Below, in pieces: positions 23,065 to 34,325 of a stretch of 64,000 bases of DNA. The number at the start of each line of letters is the position of its first letter. Position 1 is the stretch's first letter. The notes under the pieces are model-generated. The model did no database searches. It worked only from the letters and a program-made list of their open reading frames with translations, and was not told the DNA's origin. This stretch comes from Triticum aestivum. Lineage: Eukaryota > Streptophyta > Magnoliopsida > Poales > Poaceae. The translations under genes were made by a program, and so were the position numbers. The DNA is taken from NCBI RefSeq assembly GCF_018294505.1, contig NC_057801.1:435900201-435964200 (forward strand), written 5' to 3'.

Positions 23065-26000
23065 GTTAGTGGTAGTATCACTAGTTCGTGTTAGCTGTGT
23101 CGTCTATCGTCCCGCGTGACTCGTGGGATATGACCTAGTTTGTACTCTTTCCGGAGGTGTAGAAAAATAATGTATAGGAGCTTGGGATGCCTCCGATGAG
23201 ATGTAATCCTCTTTTCACCGTAATAGTACTTTGTTTGGTCTTGTACTAAACCCTGTATGGTGTGTATGACGATGGAATAAAGAAGCATTTTCTGTATCTA
23301 CCATGTCATACGGATGATCATCTTGCATTTCGAGTTATTCCTTACATTTTGTATCCTATGTCGGAATTTTATCATTCTGACTAAATCATTGTCTTGTTTA
23401 CCTAGGATGGTCAACACGCGCACTAACCCTGCTCCTCAAGAGCAGGCCGAAGGCAGTGAAGTCAGGGATGCAAATCTGCCTCATCCTCCTTCCCTAGCCG
23501 AGGTTATGATGGAAGCTGAGAGAAACAAGCGGGAGACCAACCGTTTGTTGGAGCGTATTGAACAGAACACAGCACACCATCAGAGGACTAACGTGGTGTC
23601 ACTCAGTGATTTTATCAAGTTACATCCACCCACGTTCCACCACTCCGTCGAGCCTCTCGATGCTGATGACTAGCTTCGCAGTATTTCTCACAAACTGTGT
23701 TCCGCGCTGGTAGCGGAGGCTGACAAGGTCACCTTTGCTGCATATCATCTTGAAGGCCCCGCCAGTCTATGGTGGGAGAATTATGGAGCTATGCGCCCAG
23801 CGGGCCATGTCACTACTTGGGCTGAATTCAGCGAGGCTTTCCGTGAACATCACATTCCGGAGGGTCTCATGGACCGTAAACGTGAGGAATTCTGCAATTT
23901 CACCCAAGGCCGACTCTCTGTGGATGTTTACAGCAGGGAGTTTGGTAACCTCGCACGATATGCAATTGAGGAAGTTTCTACTGATGCCAAGAAGCAAGCA
24001 AGGTTCCGTAAGGGACTTAGTCCTGAGCTTCGCCGTGACCTCCATCTGCATGAGTGCACATCTTTTCAGAAACTTGTTAACAAAGCCATCAGTGCTGAAA
24101 CTGGTCAGACTGATTATGACGCAACACGCAAGCATGGCCGTGACATGGGTTCCTCATCCGGTGCTGGTCCTCAGAAGCGCCGCGTGTGGGTGCCCAACAC
24201 CGCCCTGCCACCCAGGTTCACACCGAGGCCACCCTTTCAGGCGCCTCGCCCTGTTCAACAGTCTGCTCTAGCCAAGCCCTATGGGGGTCCAACCAACAAT
24301 GCTCCTCCACGTACCAGTTCCGTGACTTGTTTCAAGTGTGGGGAATCTGGCCACTACATGCGTGAGTGTCCCCAGACCAACCCCAACCAATCTGCTAAAG
24401 CTGTTGGCCGTGGCAAACCGACAGGGAAAGTATTCCACGCCAAGCCGGCCACCGCCTCACGTGGCCACGTCAACTGTATCTCTGCCGAAGAAGCTCAAGA
24501 GGATCCCAACATCGTTCTCGGTACGCTTCTTGTTAATTGCCACCCGGCATCTGTTCTTTTCGATACAGGAGCCTCTCATTCTTTTATATCCGAAAATTAT
24601 GCTCGTTTGCATAACGTCGCATTCGGTGATATGCCAACCTCTATGGTAATTCAAACTCCGGGGTCCAAATGGCAAACTTCTAGAGTAAGCCATGGAAATG
24701 AAATCCAAGTCGACAGACTTGTTTTTCTTGCATCTTTGATAGCCCTTAAATTTTCAGATATTAATATCATTTTGGGTATGGACTGGATGTCAGCTCATCA
24801 TGCCAAAATTGATTGCTTCTCTAGGACTGTTCAACTCACTCACCCTTCAGGCAAGATAGTCAATGTCTTGACCTGATTAGCCAAGCGACAATTATATTCT
24901 CTTAACGCCAGCCCTTTGCCAGACCTTGAGGACGTGCCGGTAGTCCGTGACTTCCCGGATGTCTTCCCAGAGGAATTGCCAGGTGTTCCACCTGACAGGG
25001 ATGTTGAGTTCGTAATAGACCTCATCCCAGGAACCGTTCCAATTGCTAGAAGACCTTATAAGATGGCACCACTAGAACTAGCCGAGCTTAAGAAACAACT
25101 CGATGAGTCCTTGAAAAAGGGTTTCATCCGCCCTAGTTCATCTCCGTGGGCTTGCCCCGTCCTATTCATCAAGAAGAAGGATGGTACGGACCGGATGGTT
25201 GTAGATTACCGACCTGTCAATTTGGTCACAATCAAGAACAAATATCCGCTTCCCAGGATCAACGACCTGTATGATCAGCTCGCTGGATCCTCAGTCTTCT
25301 CCAAGATGGATTTGAGGTTGGGCTACCATCAAATCAAAATCAGAAATGGGGACATTCCTAAAACGGCCTTTGTTACTCGTTATGGCCAATACGAGTACAC
25401 CGTCATGTCCTTCGGTTTAACCAACGCTCCAGCCACTTTTTCTCGGTTAATGAACTCAATCTTCATGGAGTATTTGGATAAATTCGTCGTAGTTTATCTC
25501 GATGATATACTCATCTACTCCAAGAACGAGGAAGAACATGCCGAACATTTAAGGCTAGTGTTGAAGAAACTTCGAGAGCATCGCCTTTATGCCAAGTTTT
25601 CCAAATGTGAGTTTTGGTTGTCAGAAGTGACCTATCTGGGTCATGTAATATCTGGTAAAGGTATTGCTGTTAACCCTGAGCGAGTTCAAGCCGTCCTTAA
25701 TTGGACTCCACCTGAATCGGTCAAGCAAGTTCGGAGTTTTCTGGGCTTAGCGAGCTATTGTCGTTGCTTTGTCGAGAACTTCTCCAAAGTTGCCAAACCT
25801 CTAACCGAACTCCTCAAGAAAGATAAGAAGTTCGAATGGACTCCACAATGTGAGCACAGCTTTCAGGAATTGAAAAGACGCCTGACTTCTGCTCCCGTAC
25901 TGGTACCGCCAGACTTCTCCAAGGACTTTGTTATCTACTGCGACGCCTCGCGACAAGGACTAGGTTGCATTCTCATGCAAGATCGACACGTAATTGCCTA

Positions 26001-27829
26001 CGCTTCACGGCAATTGCACTCACATGAGGAGAATTATCCTACTCATGATCTAGAGCTTGCAGCCGTAGTCTATGCACTCAAGACCTGGCGACATTACCTC
26101 CTCGGTAACCGTTGCGAAATATTCACTGATCACCAAAGTTTGAAGTACATTTTCACCCAACCGGATCTGAATCTCAGGCAAAGACGTTGGGTTGAGTTGA
26201 TCACAGACTTCGACTTAGGAATAACCTACACCCCAGGGAAAGCCAACGTCATGGCTGATGCACTAAGTCGTAAATCTTATTGTAACAACCTGATGTTACA
26301 ACAAAGTCAACCGCTTCTCCATGAGGAATTTCGGAAGCTTAACCTTCACATTGTTCCTCAAGGTTTTCTTTCCACCTTGGTAGCAAAACCTACTCTTACG
26401 GATCAAATCATCGCTGCCCAAAAGCGAGATAAGGGAATATCTAAAATCAAAGAGAACATTGCTAGCGGAGGTGCTAGTTGTTTCTCCCCAAATGATCATG
26501 GTGTTGTGTACTTTGAGAACCGTCTAGTGGTTCCCAAGAACCAGCATCTACGGCAGTTGATCCCTAAGGAGGCTCATGAATCTCCTCTCACCATTCATCC
26601 CGGTAGTACTAAGATGTATCAGGACCTACGCCAGAGGTTCTGGTGGACTAGGATGAAGAGATAAATTGCTCAGTATATTGCTAATTGCGACGTCTGTCGC
26701 CGTGTAAAAGCAGAGCATCAACGGCCTGCTGGCACCCTTCAACCCTTAGCTATTCCTGAATGGAAATGGGATAAAATTGGTATGGATTTCATTACCGGTT
26801 TTCCCAGGACCAAGAGAGGGAATAATGCTATATTCGTCGTTGTCGATCGTCTTTCCAAAGTAGCCCATTTCTTACCTGTCCGTGAGAGTATAACCGCTAG
26901 TCAGCTGGCAGACTTATACATCTCCCGAATAGTGTCCCTCCATGGTGTTCCTTTGGAAATTAACTCGGATCGAGGAAGTCTTTTCACCTCTCAATTTTGG
27001 GAAAGTTTCCAAAATGCTATGGGAACCCGTCTCTCCTTTAGCACCGCCTTCCACCCTCAGTCGAGTGGTCAAGTGGAACGCGTCAACCAGATTCTAGAAG
27101 ACATGCTTCGAGCCTCTGTTATCTCATTCGGAATGGACTGGGAGAAGTGCCTTCCATTTGCCGAATTCGCTTACAACAACAGCTATCAATCTAGCTTGGG
27201 TAAAGCCCCTTTTGAAGTTCTCTATGGACGACGGTGTCGAACACCCCTTAACTGGTCAGAGACCGGGGAAAGACAATTCTTTGGCCCGGATATGATTCAG
27301 GAAGCAGAAGAACAAGTTCGTATCGTTCGTGAAAAGTTGAAAACAGCCCAATCTCGTCAAAAAAATCAATATGACCGAAAACATAAGGCTATGACTTTCG
27401 AGGTTGACGAGAAGGCTTATCTTCGGGTCACCCCTCTGAAGGGAACCCATCGTTTCGGTATCAAAGGCAAATTGGCTCCTCGTTACATTGGACCTTTTCG
27501 CATTCTCGCCAAACGAGGAGAAGTTGCCTACCAGTTGGAACTACCCTCACATCTTTCTCGAGTTCACGATGTCTTCCACGTTTCTCAACTCAGGCGTTGC
27601 TTCTCGGATCCTATCCGTGGAGTGGACCACGAAACGCTTGATCTCCAAGATAATCTTACATATCGAGAGTACCCCATTCGTATCCTCGATCAGGCTGAAC
27701 GTACCACCCGACGTCATAATATCAAGTTTCTCAAAGTACAATGGTCGCACCATTCTGAGGATGAAGCAACTTGGGAAAGGGAGGATCGTCTTCGACTAGA
27801 GTATCCCGCCTTCTTCCCGGAGGAACCCA

Positions 27830-27846
27830 AATCTCGGGACGAGATT
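27830..27846 (+). promoter_or_regulatory. Perfect hairpin upstream of the polypurine tract, inside the end of pol
   Basis: AATCTCG-GGA-CGAGATT: 7-bp arms around a GGA loop, 19 nt before the 3' LTR, encoding part of KSRDEIL. The non-autonomous element has the same loop and position at 8408-8426, with the outer A-T pair replaced by G-C. Confidence 0.65.
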
Positions 27847-27851
27847 CTTTT

Positions 27852-27865
27852 GAGTGGGGGTGAGT
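27852..27865 (+). promoter_or_regulatory. Element C polypurine tract
   Basis: GAGTGGGGGTGAGT lies immediately before the TGTCACACC start of LTR2. It is the expected plus-strand primer and also codes for the last residues of pol. Confidence 0.82.
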
Positions 27866-30800
27866 TGTCACACCCTAGCTAGTCATGCATTAGAGTGTTG
27901 CATCATGTTTACTCTTTCATCAGAAACATGAAATGGGGATTTGTGAAACCCTCAGAATCATTTTGAAAATGACCCAAATAAAAATTTCTCCAAAAGGGTC
28001 CAAGAAAATGCTCATGTTGCTCTCTGAAAATATTGGACAGAGATTAAAAACCAAACCAATATTTTTAAGAGCTCATAGGTATTTATTTTGGGCATTTGGA
28101 ATTAATGCATAACTATTTGCATTGGAAAAATATTGGTTATATATATTAATATATGTCCAAAAATTATGCCACCTGTTGGGGAGCTCTGGAATAATATATC
28201 TAGCTCCTGCAAAAATTGGCATAAGGTAATAAAATGATTTAATATTTTATTTAAATCAAAACAAATGACAGAAATTAGAAAACAAAAATAAATAAAAGAA
28301 GGAGAAGCTTACCTGGGGCTCCTCCCTGTGCAGCCCAGCAGTAGCCGGCCGGCCCAGCCAGCAGGCGGCCCAGCCCGCCTCCTCCTCTGTCGTCTTCGTC
28401 CTCGACAGAGGGAGGGGAGCGTGCCCGGCGCGCGCGCGCGCCACCGCGCCACGCCACCAGCTCGCCTGCCTGCCTGCCTCTCCCCTCCTCGTCTGGATGC
28501 CCTGGAACGACGCCACGCCCCCCCGTACTCTCTCACTCTCCCCCGGTTCTTCCTCTCCTCTNNNNNNNNNNNNNNNNNNNNNNNNNNNNNNNNNNNNNNN
28601 NNNNNNNNNNNNNNNNNNNNNNNNNNNNNNNNNNNNNNNNNNNNNNNNNNNNNNNNNNNNNNNNNNNNNNNNNNNNNNNNNNNNNNNNNNNNNNNNNNNN
28701 NNNNNNNNNNNNNNNNNNNNNNNNNNNNNNNNNNNNNNNNNNNNNNNNNNNNNNNNNNNNNNNNNNNNNNNNNNNNNNNNNNNNNNNNNNNNNNNNNNNN
28801 NNNNNNNNNCCCCTCCTCTCCCTCGCTCTCTCTCTCCCGTGTCCGAACGCACCAATCGCCGCCGTTCGCCATAGCAGCCGCCACCGGCCTCCCCTCGCCT
28901 CCCCGACACGCGCAGGAGCTCCGCCCCCTCGCCCTGAAGCTCTCCGTCAAGCCACAAGACGCCGGACGCCCTGTGGAGCCGCCGTCGACATCGTCTTCCT
29001 CCTCGGGCTCCGACCACCATCGCCGTCGATTCGCCGTCTCCAGTGCGTCCCCGAGCCCGCTTCAACGCCCGCTGCAACCGCGGTGAACTCCGCCACCGTT
29101 TCCCTCTCTTCTCCCCCTCGTTTCCGCGCCGTAACTCCGTTTCCCACCACGGCCGAACCTCCGCCGTCGCCGAGCTCGCCGTCGACGCAGCTCCGGTGAC
29201 CATTTGGTCACCCCGGCGAGTCCAACAAGTTCGTAAGGCCCCGTGGAGCATCTCTAGCGCCTTGCTTCGCTCGCCTTCGAGCTCCAACCACGTTTCCGTG
29301 CACGACCGAACCCCGGCAGCCGCAGCCGAGCTCGCCGCCGTCGACTCCGGCCACCCCAGGCCCAGCCACGGCCACCGCCCGACGCGCCATTGAGCTAGCT
29401 TTCCAACGCACCTAGCCGCACGCCGTTTGGAGCACCACAGAGGAAACCCGGGGCACATGTACGCCGCGGACCTCGCCGGCGACTAACCGCCGGCGGGTTT
29501 GACTTGTTCGGCCTGGGGTTTGACCCCCCCAGAGTCACTGACGCGTGGGCCCCGTCGGCCAGGTGGTTAGCTTAGTGCTAATCACTGTTAATTAACCCCC
29601 CTAACACTGACCAGTGGGCCCCAGCGCCACTAACTCTTAATTAAGATTAAACTAACCCCTGTTAAACCCCCCTGTCACTGACGTGTGGACCCCACACGTC
29701 AGGTTTGACCCCAGCCAGCCGCAGTTGACCACTGACGTCGTGTTGACGTCATGCTGGCGCAATATATATATTTCTGGATTTAAATTAAATCAGGAAATTC
29801 CAGAATATAATTTAAACTTCAAAAATTCATAACTTTTATTCTGTAACTCCAAATCAGACAAATTATATATGAAAAATGATCAGAAAAATCCAATCTATCC
29901 ATCTGTACTATTTTCATGCATGATCAAACAAGTTAACTTGATGTTTAAAAAAGAACAAGGAAAAGCACTTTAAAAGGCCATGTTTGAGTTTGAATTTGAA
30001 TCTTTGATTCAAATTGGTTCAAACCCTTCTGGTTTTAGTTGCATTAGCCCAACACACTCATATTGCCATGTTTCATGCATACATCATATTGTTGCACATT
30101 GTTTGGTGATGGTTGTGTATCGGTGTCCTTTGCGACAGGTTCTGCCTCCGAGGAGTACCGTGATTACCCTAACGAAGAACCGTATCAGTGCATCGAACCA
30201 TCAGGCAAGCAACCAACCATTTGATCATATCGATACAATCCCATGTTCTCGCTCCTGCTCTCTTTTACTGCATTAAGACAACGCGTTTCAAACTGTTGTG
30301 TGCTACGGTAGTTGAACCCATTTCCTCTGCATGACCTGTCATTGCCACTGTAACTAGATGAAACCCACTAGCATGTGTAGGAGTTGTTTGAGCCATATGT
30401 ATGTGTTGTTCCTACCTTGCTATGCCTGCTATGCTTAGAGTCGTGTCAGGTCTGGTTCATCTGGGTGATGGGCTAGAGTGAAATGATTATGTCGGTAATG
30501 AGAGTGGTGTGGTGAACACGATTTGGTAAAGGTATCGATGAGAGGCCATGTAGGAGTACGTGGTGGGTTGTTTCATTGAAGCCGACCTTAAGCACTGAGA
30601 TCTGTATGTGTGATTTAAGATACAGTTACTACCATGCATTGGGCCCTGAAATATGACCCCGCTCGACTTCTTATTCACCCTAGCTCTCTGTCCAGGAGTT
30701 GCAAGTAGTTTCTGGTGTTTGTAGCCTACTGGAGGCCGTGGACAGCGCTGACCGTAGGGGTGGGCTGTGATGCGGTAGGTACGTGGCACGGTGTACTGAA

Positions 30801-32261
30801 TACCCGTTAGGTATCTCGGGAACCCTGTTCACATCGTTCGGGGCCGTATGGGAAACCTCGGCCGGACTCCCTGCGGATGGAACCTGGATAGGAGATAAAC
30901 CTGGACTAGAGGCTTAAGTGTTTAGGTAGGTCGTGGTCTACACCCACGTCGGCTTTCGCTTGAAGTCTGCCGAGCACATGTCGTGTGCAGACGCTAAGTG
31001 GTGGAAACATGTATGAAGAAGTACACCCCTGCAGGGTTATCATGATCTATTCGAATAGCCGCGTCCGCGGTAAAGGACTACTTGGTTGCCTATACAGTTC
31101 ATAGACAAGTAAATGGAAACTACTAAAAGCCTCAAGATAAGTGTGAGTGCCGAGGATGGCTCTTCCGTAGGAAGACGGAGGCGGATCCTCGGTAGTGTAT
31201 TGAAGTGGTGAGTAGTGGACTCGTGTGCGCAAAACCATTTCAAGTTGAGGTATCGTAGGATAGTCTAGCCAAGAGTCAAAGCTGGCTTGCTGCAATAACT
31301 CCACCAACCCTTCTTGATAATATGCATGTATGTAGGATCTGATGTAAGTCTTGCTGAGTACCTTTGTACTCATGTTGCTATAATTTACATTTTTACAGAA
31401 GACGCTGCAACCCCTTCTGATGGGTTCTATGTAGACGTTGACATCAACGAGTAGGCTAAAGGCCCAGGTGGTGACCCTGAGCTTATGAAGGACCACGTAG
31501 TATAGTTAGGTTTTCCAAGCCTCTTTTATTTTACTAGTTGTCTGTACTCAGACAGGTTACTTCCGCTGTTGGTTTGTATGACTGTATGACTTGAATGTTG
31601 GGTCGTGAGACCCGTTCCTTTGTGTATGTTATGTATGGCTCCCTGAGCCTTAAATAAAGTACTTGTATCGTAGAGTCATGTTGTGATGCTTCGTTGTATT
31701 TGCACATATCGAGCATATTGTGTGTATGATTGAAATGCTTGGTATGTGTGGGATCTGACTATCTAGTTGTTTATCTTTAGTAGCCTCTCTTACCGGGAAA
31801 TGTCTCCTAGTGTTACCGCTGAGCCATGGTAGCTTGCTACTGCTCTGGAACACTTAGGCTGGCCGGCATGTGTCCTTCTTCGTTCCTGTGTCTGTCCCTT
31901 CGGGGAAATGTCACGCTTTGAGTACCGGAGTCCTGTTAGCCCGCTACAGCCCGGTTTACCGGAGTCCTGCTAGCCCAGTGCTACAGCCCGGACCCACGTG
32001 CTGATGACCGACACGTTCGAAGCTGGGTCATGGATGCCTGTCCCTGTAAGTCTGTGCCACTTTGGGTTTACGACTAGTCATGTCAGCCCGGGCTCCTTAT
32101 CATATGGATGCTAGCGACACTATCATATACGTGAGCCAAAAGGCGCAAACGGTCCCGGGCAAAGGTAAGGCGACACCCGTGGGAATACCGTGCGTGAGGC
32201 CGCAAAGTGATATGAGGTGTTACCGGCTAGATCAATGTGACATCGAGTCGGGGTCCTGACA
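27866..32261 (+). repeat. Element C LTR2
   Basis: Co-linear with LTR1 throughout, with about 1% substitutions. It ends TCCTGACA at 32261 and is followed by primer site and leader rather than by host DNA. Confidence 0.92.
28562..28809. other. Assembly gap (248 N) in LTR2
   Basis: Unsequenced bases in a CT-rich tract. LTR1 reads straight through the equivalent place (18400-18425), and the two gap edges share the CCTCTCC word, so the true gap may be close to zero. Confidence 0.95.
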
Positions 32262-33017
32262 GCATTGGCATCAGAGCCGGACTGCCTGTAGGTTCTTCAA
32301 GCCAAACTGGTCGATGTTGAGTCTAGAAATTCTTTAGTTATATGTAGGGGAATTGTTTGTGGGTTGGAACGTAAGGCTCTTTTACTCCTTTATCTTATGA
32401 CATTCTGATCTGAGTCAGTCTATTCTTCCACCGGGGGTTAAGGAATTAGGATCTATTCTCTCTATCAGGATCACGTGTTACTAATCAGTAGTACCTTATA
32501 AGTTTGATGGATACAAGCCTAGTTCAATCCTATTACCACATTATGTTGCTAGGATGGACTCAGAACTTAATATGATGATGTTGAGTGTGTATGAAATCCT
32601 TTGTCAAATGTCTCAAAATCCTTCTTGAGCATTTACAGCTGTTATGCTGCCAAAATTTTGCTAGAAATTCTAATGCCTTTGCATTATGATTGTGCTTTCA
32701 GATGGCCACTCGCGACCTCAATCAAGTGGTTCGCCTGACTCGATGCCTAGATGTACCCGGCCATACTGCCATGTTGGTCAGGGTAATGACTGAGGCTGGA
32801 TACCGCTGGTATCCTGAGTACACGATCGAAGAGCAATTCTGAGACTTTAATCAAAGCCAGTATCTCTGCACTGTCAGGATATTTCCATCTTATCCTGGGT
32901 CCACCGAGCCCCTTCACTGCTCCTATGGACTCGGGGTTACTATTGAGATGGCTGTGCAGGACGCCGCCTACTCTATGATGACCATCATGCGAGTCAGGTC
33001 TGGTCTATTTCGGGACT
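32262..33017 (+). repeat. Second, truncated copy of the element C leader and accessory ORF
   Basis: Nearly identical to 21851-22606 (about three differences seen), including the primer site, the ATG (32702) and the same early TGA. It stops at CGGGACT, where the sequence switches to an LTR tail. Confidence 0.92.
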
Positions 33018-33424
33018 TAGGCTGGCCGGCATGTGTCCTTCTTCGTTCCTGTGTCTGTCCCTTCGGGGAAATGTCACGCTTTGAGTACCGGAGTCCTGTT
33101 AGCCCGCTACAGCCCGGTTTACCGGAGTCCTGCTAGCCCAGTGCTACAGCCCGGACCCACGTGCTGATGACCGACACGTTCGAAGCTGGGTCATGGATGC
33201 CTGTCCCTGTAAGTCTGTGCCACTTTGGGTTTACGACTAGTCATGTCAGCCCGGGCTCCTTATCATATGGATGCTAGCGACACTATCATATACGTGAGCT
33301 AAAAGGCACAAACGGTCCCGGGCAAAGGTAAGGCGACACCCGTGGGAATACCGTGCGTGAGGCCGCAAAGTGATATGAGGTGTTACCGGCTAGATCAATG
33401 TGACATCAAGTCGGGGTCCTGACA
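33018..33424 (+). repeat. Element C LTR3 fragment (3' 407 bp)
   Basis: Matches 21444-21850 with about three substitutions. It ends TCCTGACA directly before the CTTGC duplication, so it is the true right end of the C insertion. Confidence 0.92.
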
Positions 33425-34325
33425 CTTGCTACCCCTACTGTCACTGGGAAAGGACACCGCAAGATTGAACCTAAAGCTAAGCACTTCTCCCATTGCAAGA
33501 AAGATCAATCTAGTAGGCCAAACCAAACTGATAATTCGAAGAGACTTGCAAAGATAACTTAATCACACATAAAAGAATTCAGAGGAGATTCAAATATTTC
33601 TCATAGATAAACTTGATCATAAACCCACAATTCATCAGATCTCGACAAACACACCGCAAAAAGAGTTACATCGAATAGATCTCCAAGAAGATCGAGGAGA
33701 ACTTTGTATTGAGATTCAAAGAGATAGAAGAATCCATCTAGCAAATAACTATGGACCCGAAGGTCTGTTGTAAACTACTCACAACTCATAGGGGAGGCCT
33801 TGGAGATGATGTAGAGGCCCTCCATGGTCGATTCCCCCTCCAGCAAAGCGTCGGCAAAGGCTCCAAGATGGGATCTCGTGGATAGAGAAGGTTGTGGCGG
33901 TGGAATTAGGTTTTCGTGGTCTGTTCTGATGGTTTCAGGGTACGTGGGTATATATAGGAGGAAGAAGTAGGTCGGTGGACGCTCGAGGGGCCCACGAGGG
34001 TGGGGGCGCGCCCAGCCCTAGGGGGCGCGCCGGGCACCCTCATGGCCGCCTCCTCTGTTGCTTGACGTCCACTCCATGTCCCGTGGATTACGTTTGTTTC
34101 AAAAAGATCGCTCCCAAAGATTTCATCCTGTTTGGACTCCGTTTGATATTACTTTTCTTTGGAACATTGAAATAGGCAAAAAAAACAACAATTCAGGCTG
34201 GGCCTCCGGTTAGTAGGTTAGTCCCAAAAATGATATAAAAGTGTAAAGTAAAGCACATAAACATCCAAAACGGGTAATATAATAGCATGGAACAATCAAA
34301 ATATAGATACGTTGGAGATGTATCA
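33425..34325 (-). repeat. Element D 3' LTR, part 2
   Basis: Continues element D's LTR after the C insertion. It ends GAGATGTATCA at 34325, the reverse complement of the TGATACATCTC LTR start. A TATATATA core-promoter candidate lies near 33948-33955, equivalent to 40637-40644. The bases after it (34326-34340) read AAGCTTGGGGATGCT on the minus strand, the likely polypurine tract. Confidence 0.9.

Larger units (their letters stand above)
23407..27882 (+). pseudogene. gag-pol: Element C gag-pol polyprotein with chromodomain (three in-frame stops, no frameshift)
   Basis: One reading frame from ATG 23407 (MVNTRTNPAP) to TAG 27880-27882, which lies inside the 3' LTR. Order: gag; CCHC knuckle CFKCGESGHYMREC (~24331-24372); protease VLFDTGASHSF (~24553); RT with YLDDILIYS (~25495); RNase H ([28 protein letters not shown]); integrase zinc finger (~26570-26700); core with GMDFITGFP, NSDRGSLFTS and GQVERVNQILED; C-terminal chromodomain (KFLKVQW...DEATWE) at about 27680-27790. 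Stops: TAG 23671-23673 in gag, TGA 24874-24876 after protease, TAA 26662-26664 in the integrase zinc finger. With no frameshift in ~4.5 kb, this copy was inactivated recently. Confidence 0.94.
17482..33424 (+). mobile_element. Element C: Tekay-type chromovirus in a three-LTR arrangement
   Basis: The whole block is flanked by CTTGC duplications (17477-17481, 33425-33429). Order: LTR1 (17482-21850), full internal domain (21851-27865), LTR2 (27866-32261), a second copy of the first ~756 bases of the internal domain (32262-33017), then the last 407 bases of an LTR (33018-33424). This is what unequal recombination giving LTR-internal-LTR-internal-LTR, followed by one large deletion, would leave. 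gag-pol ends in a chromodomain, which places it in the chromoviruses. LTR1 and LTR2 differ at about 40-50 positions by eye, about 1%, so C is the youngest large insertion seen here. Confidence 0.93.

Noticed and set aside
33425..34325. Initially read as a separate solo LTR
   Set aside because: It is the continuation of the LTR at 16829-17481, shown by the CTTGC duplication and by alignment with 39442-41015.
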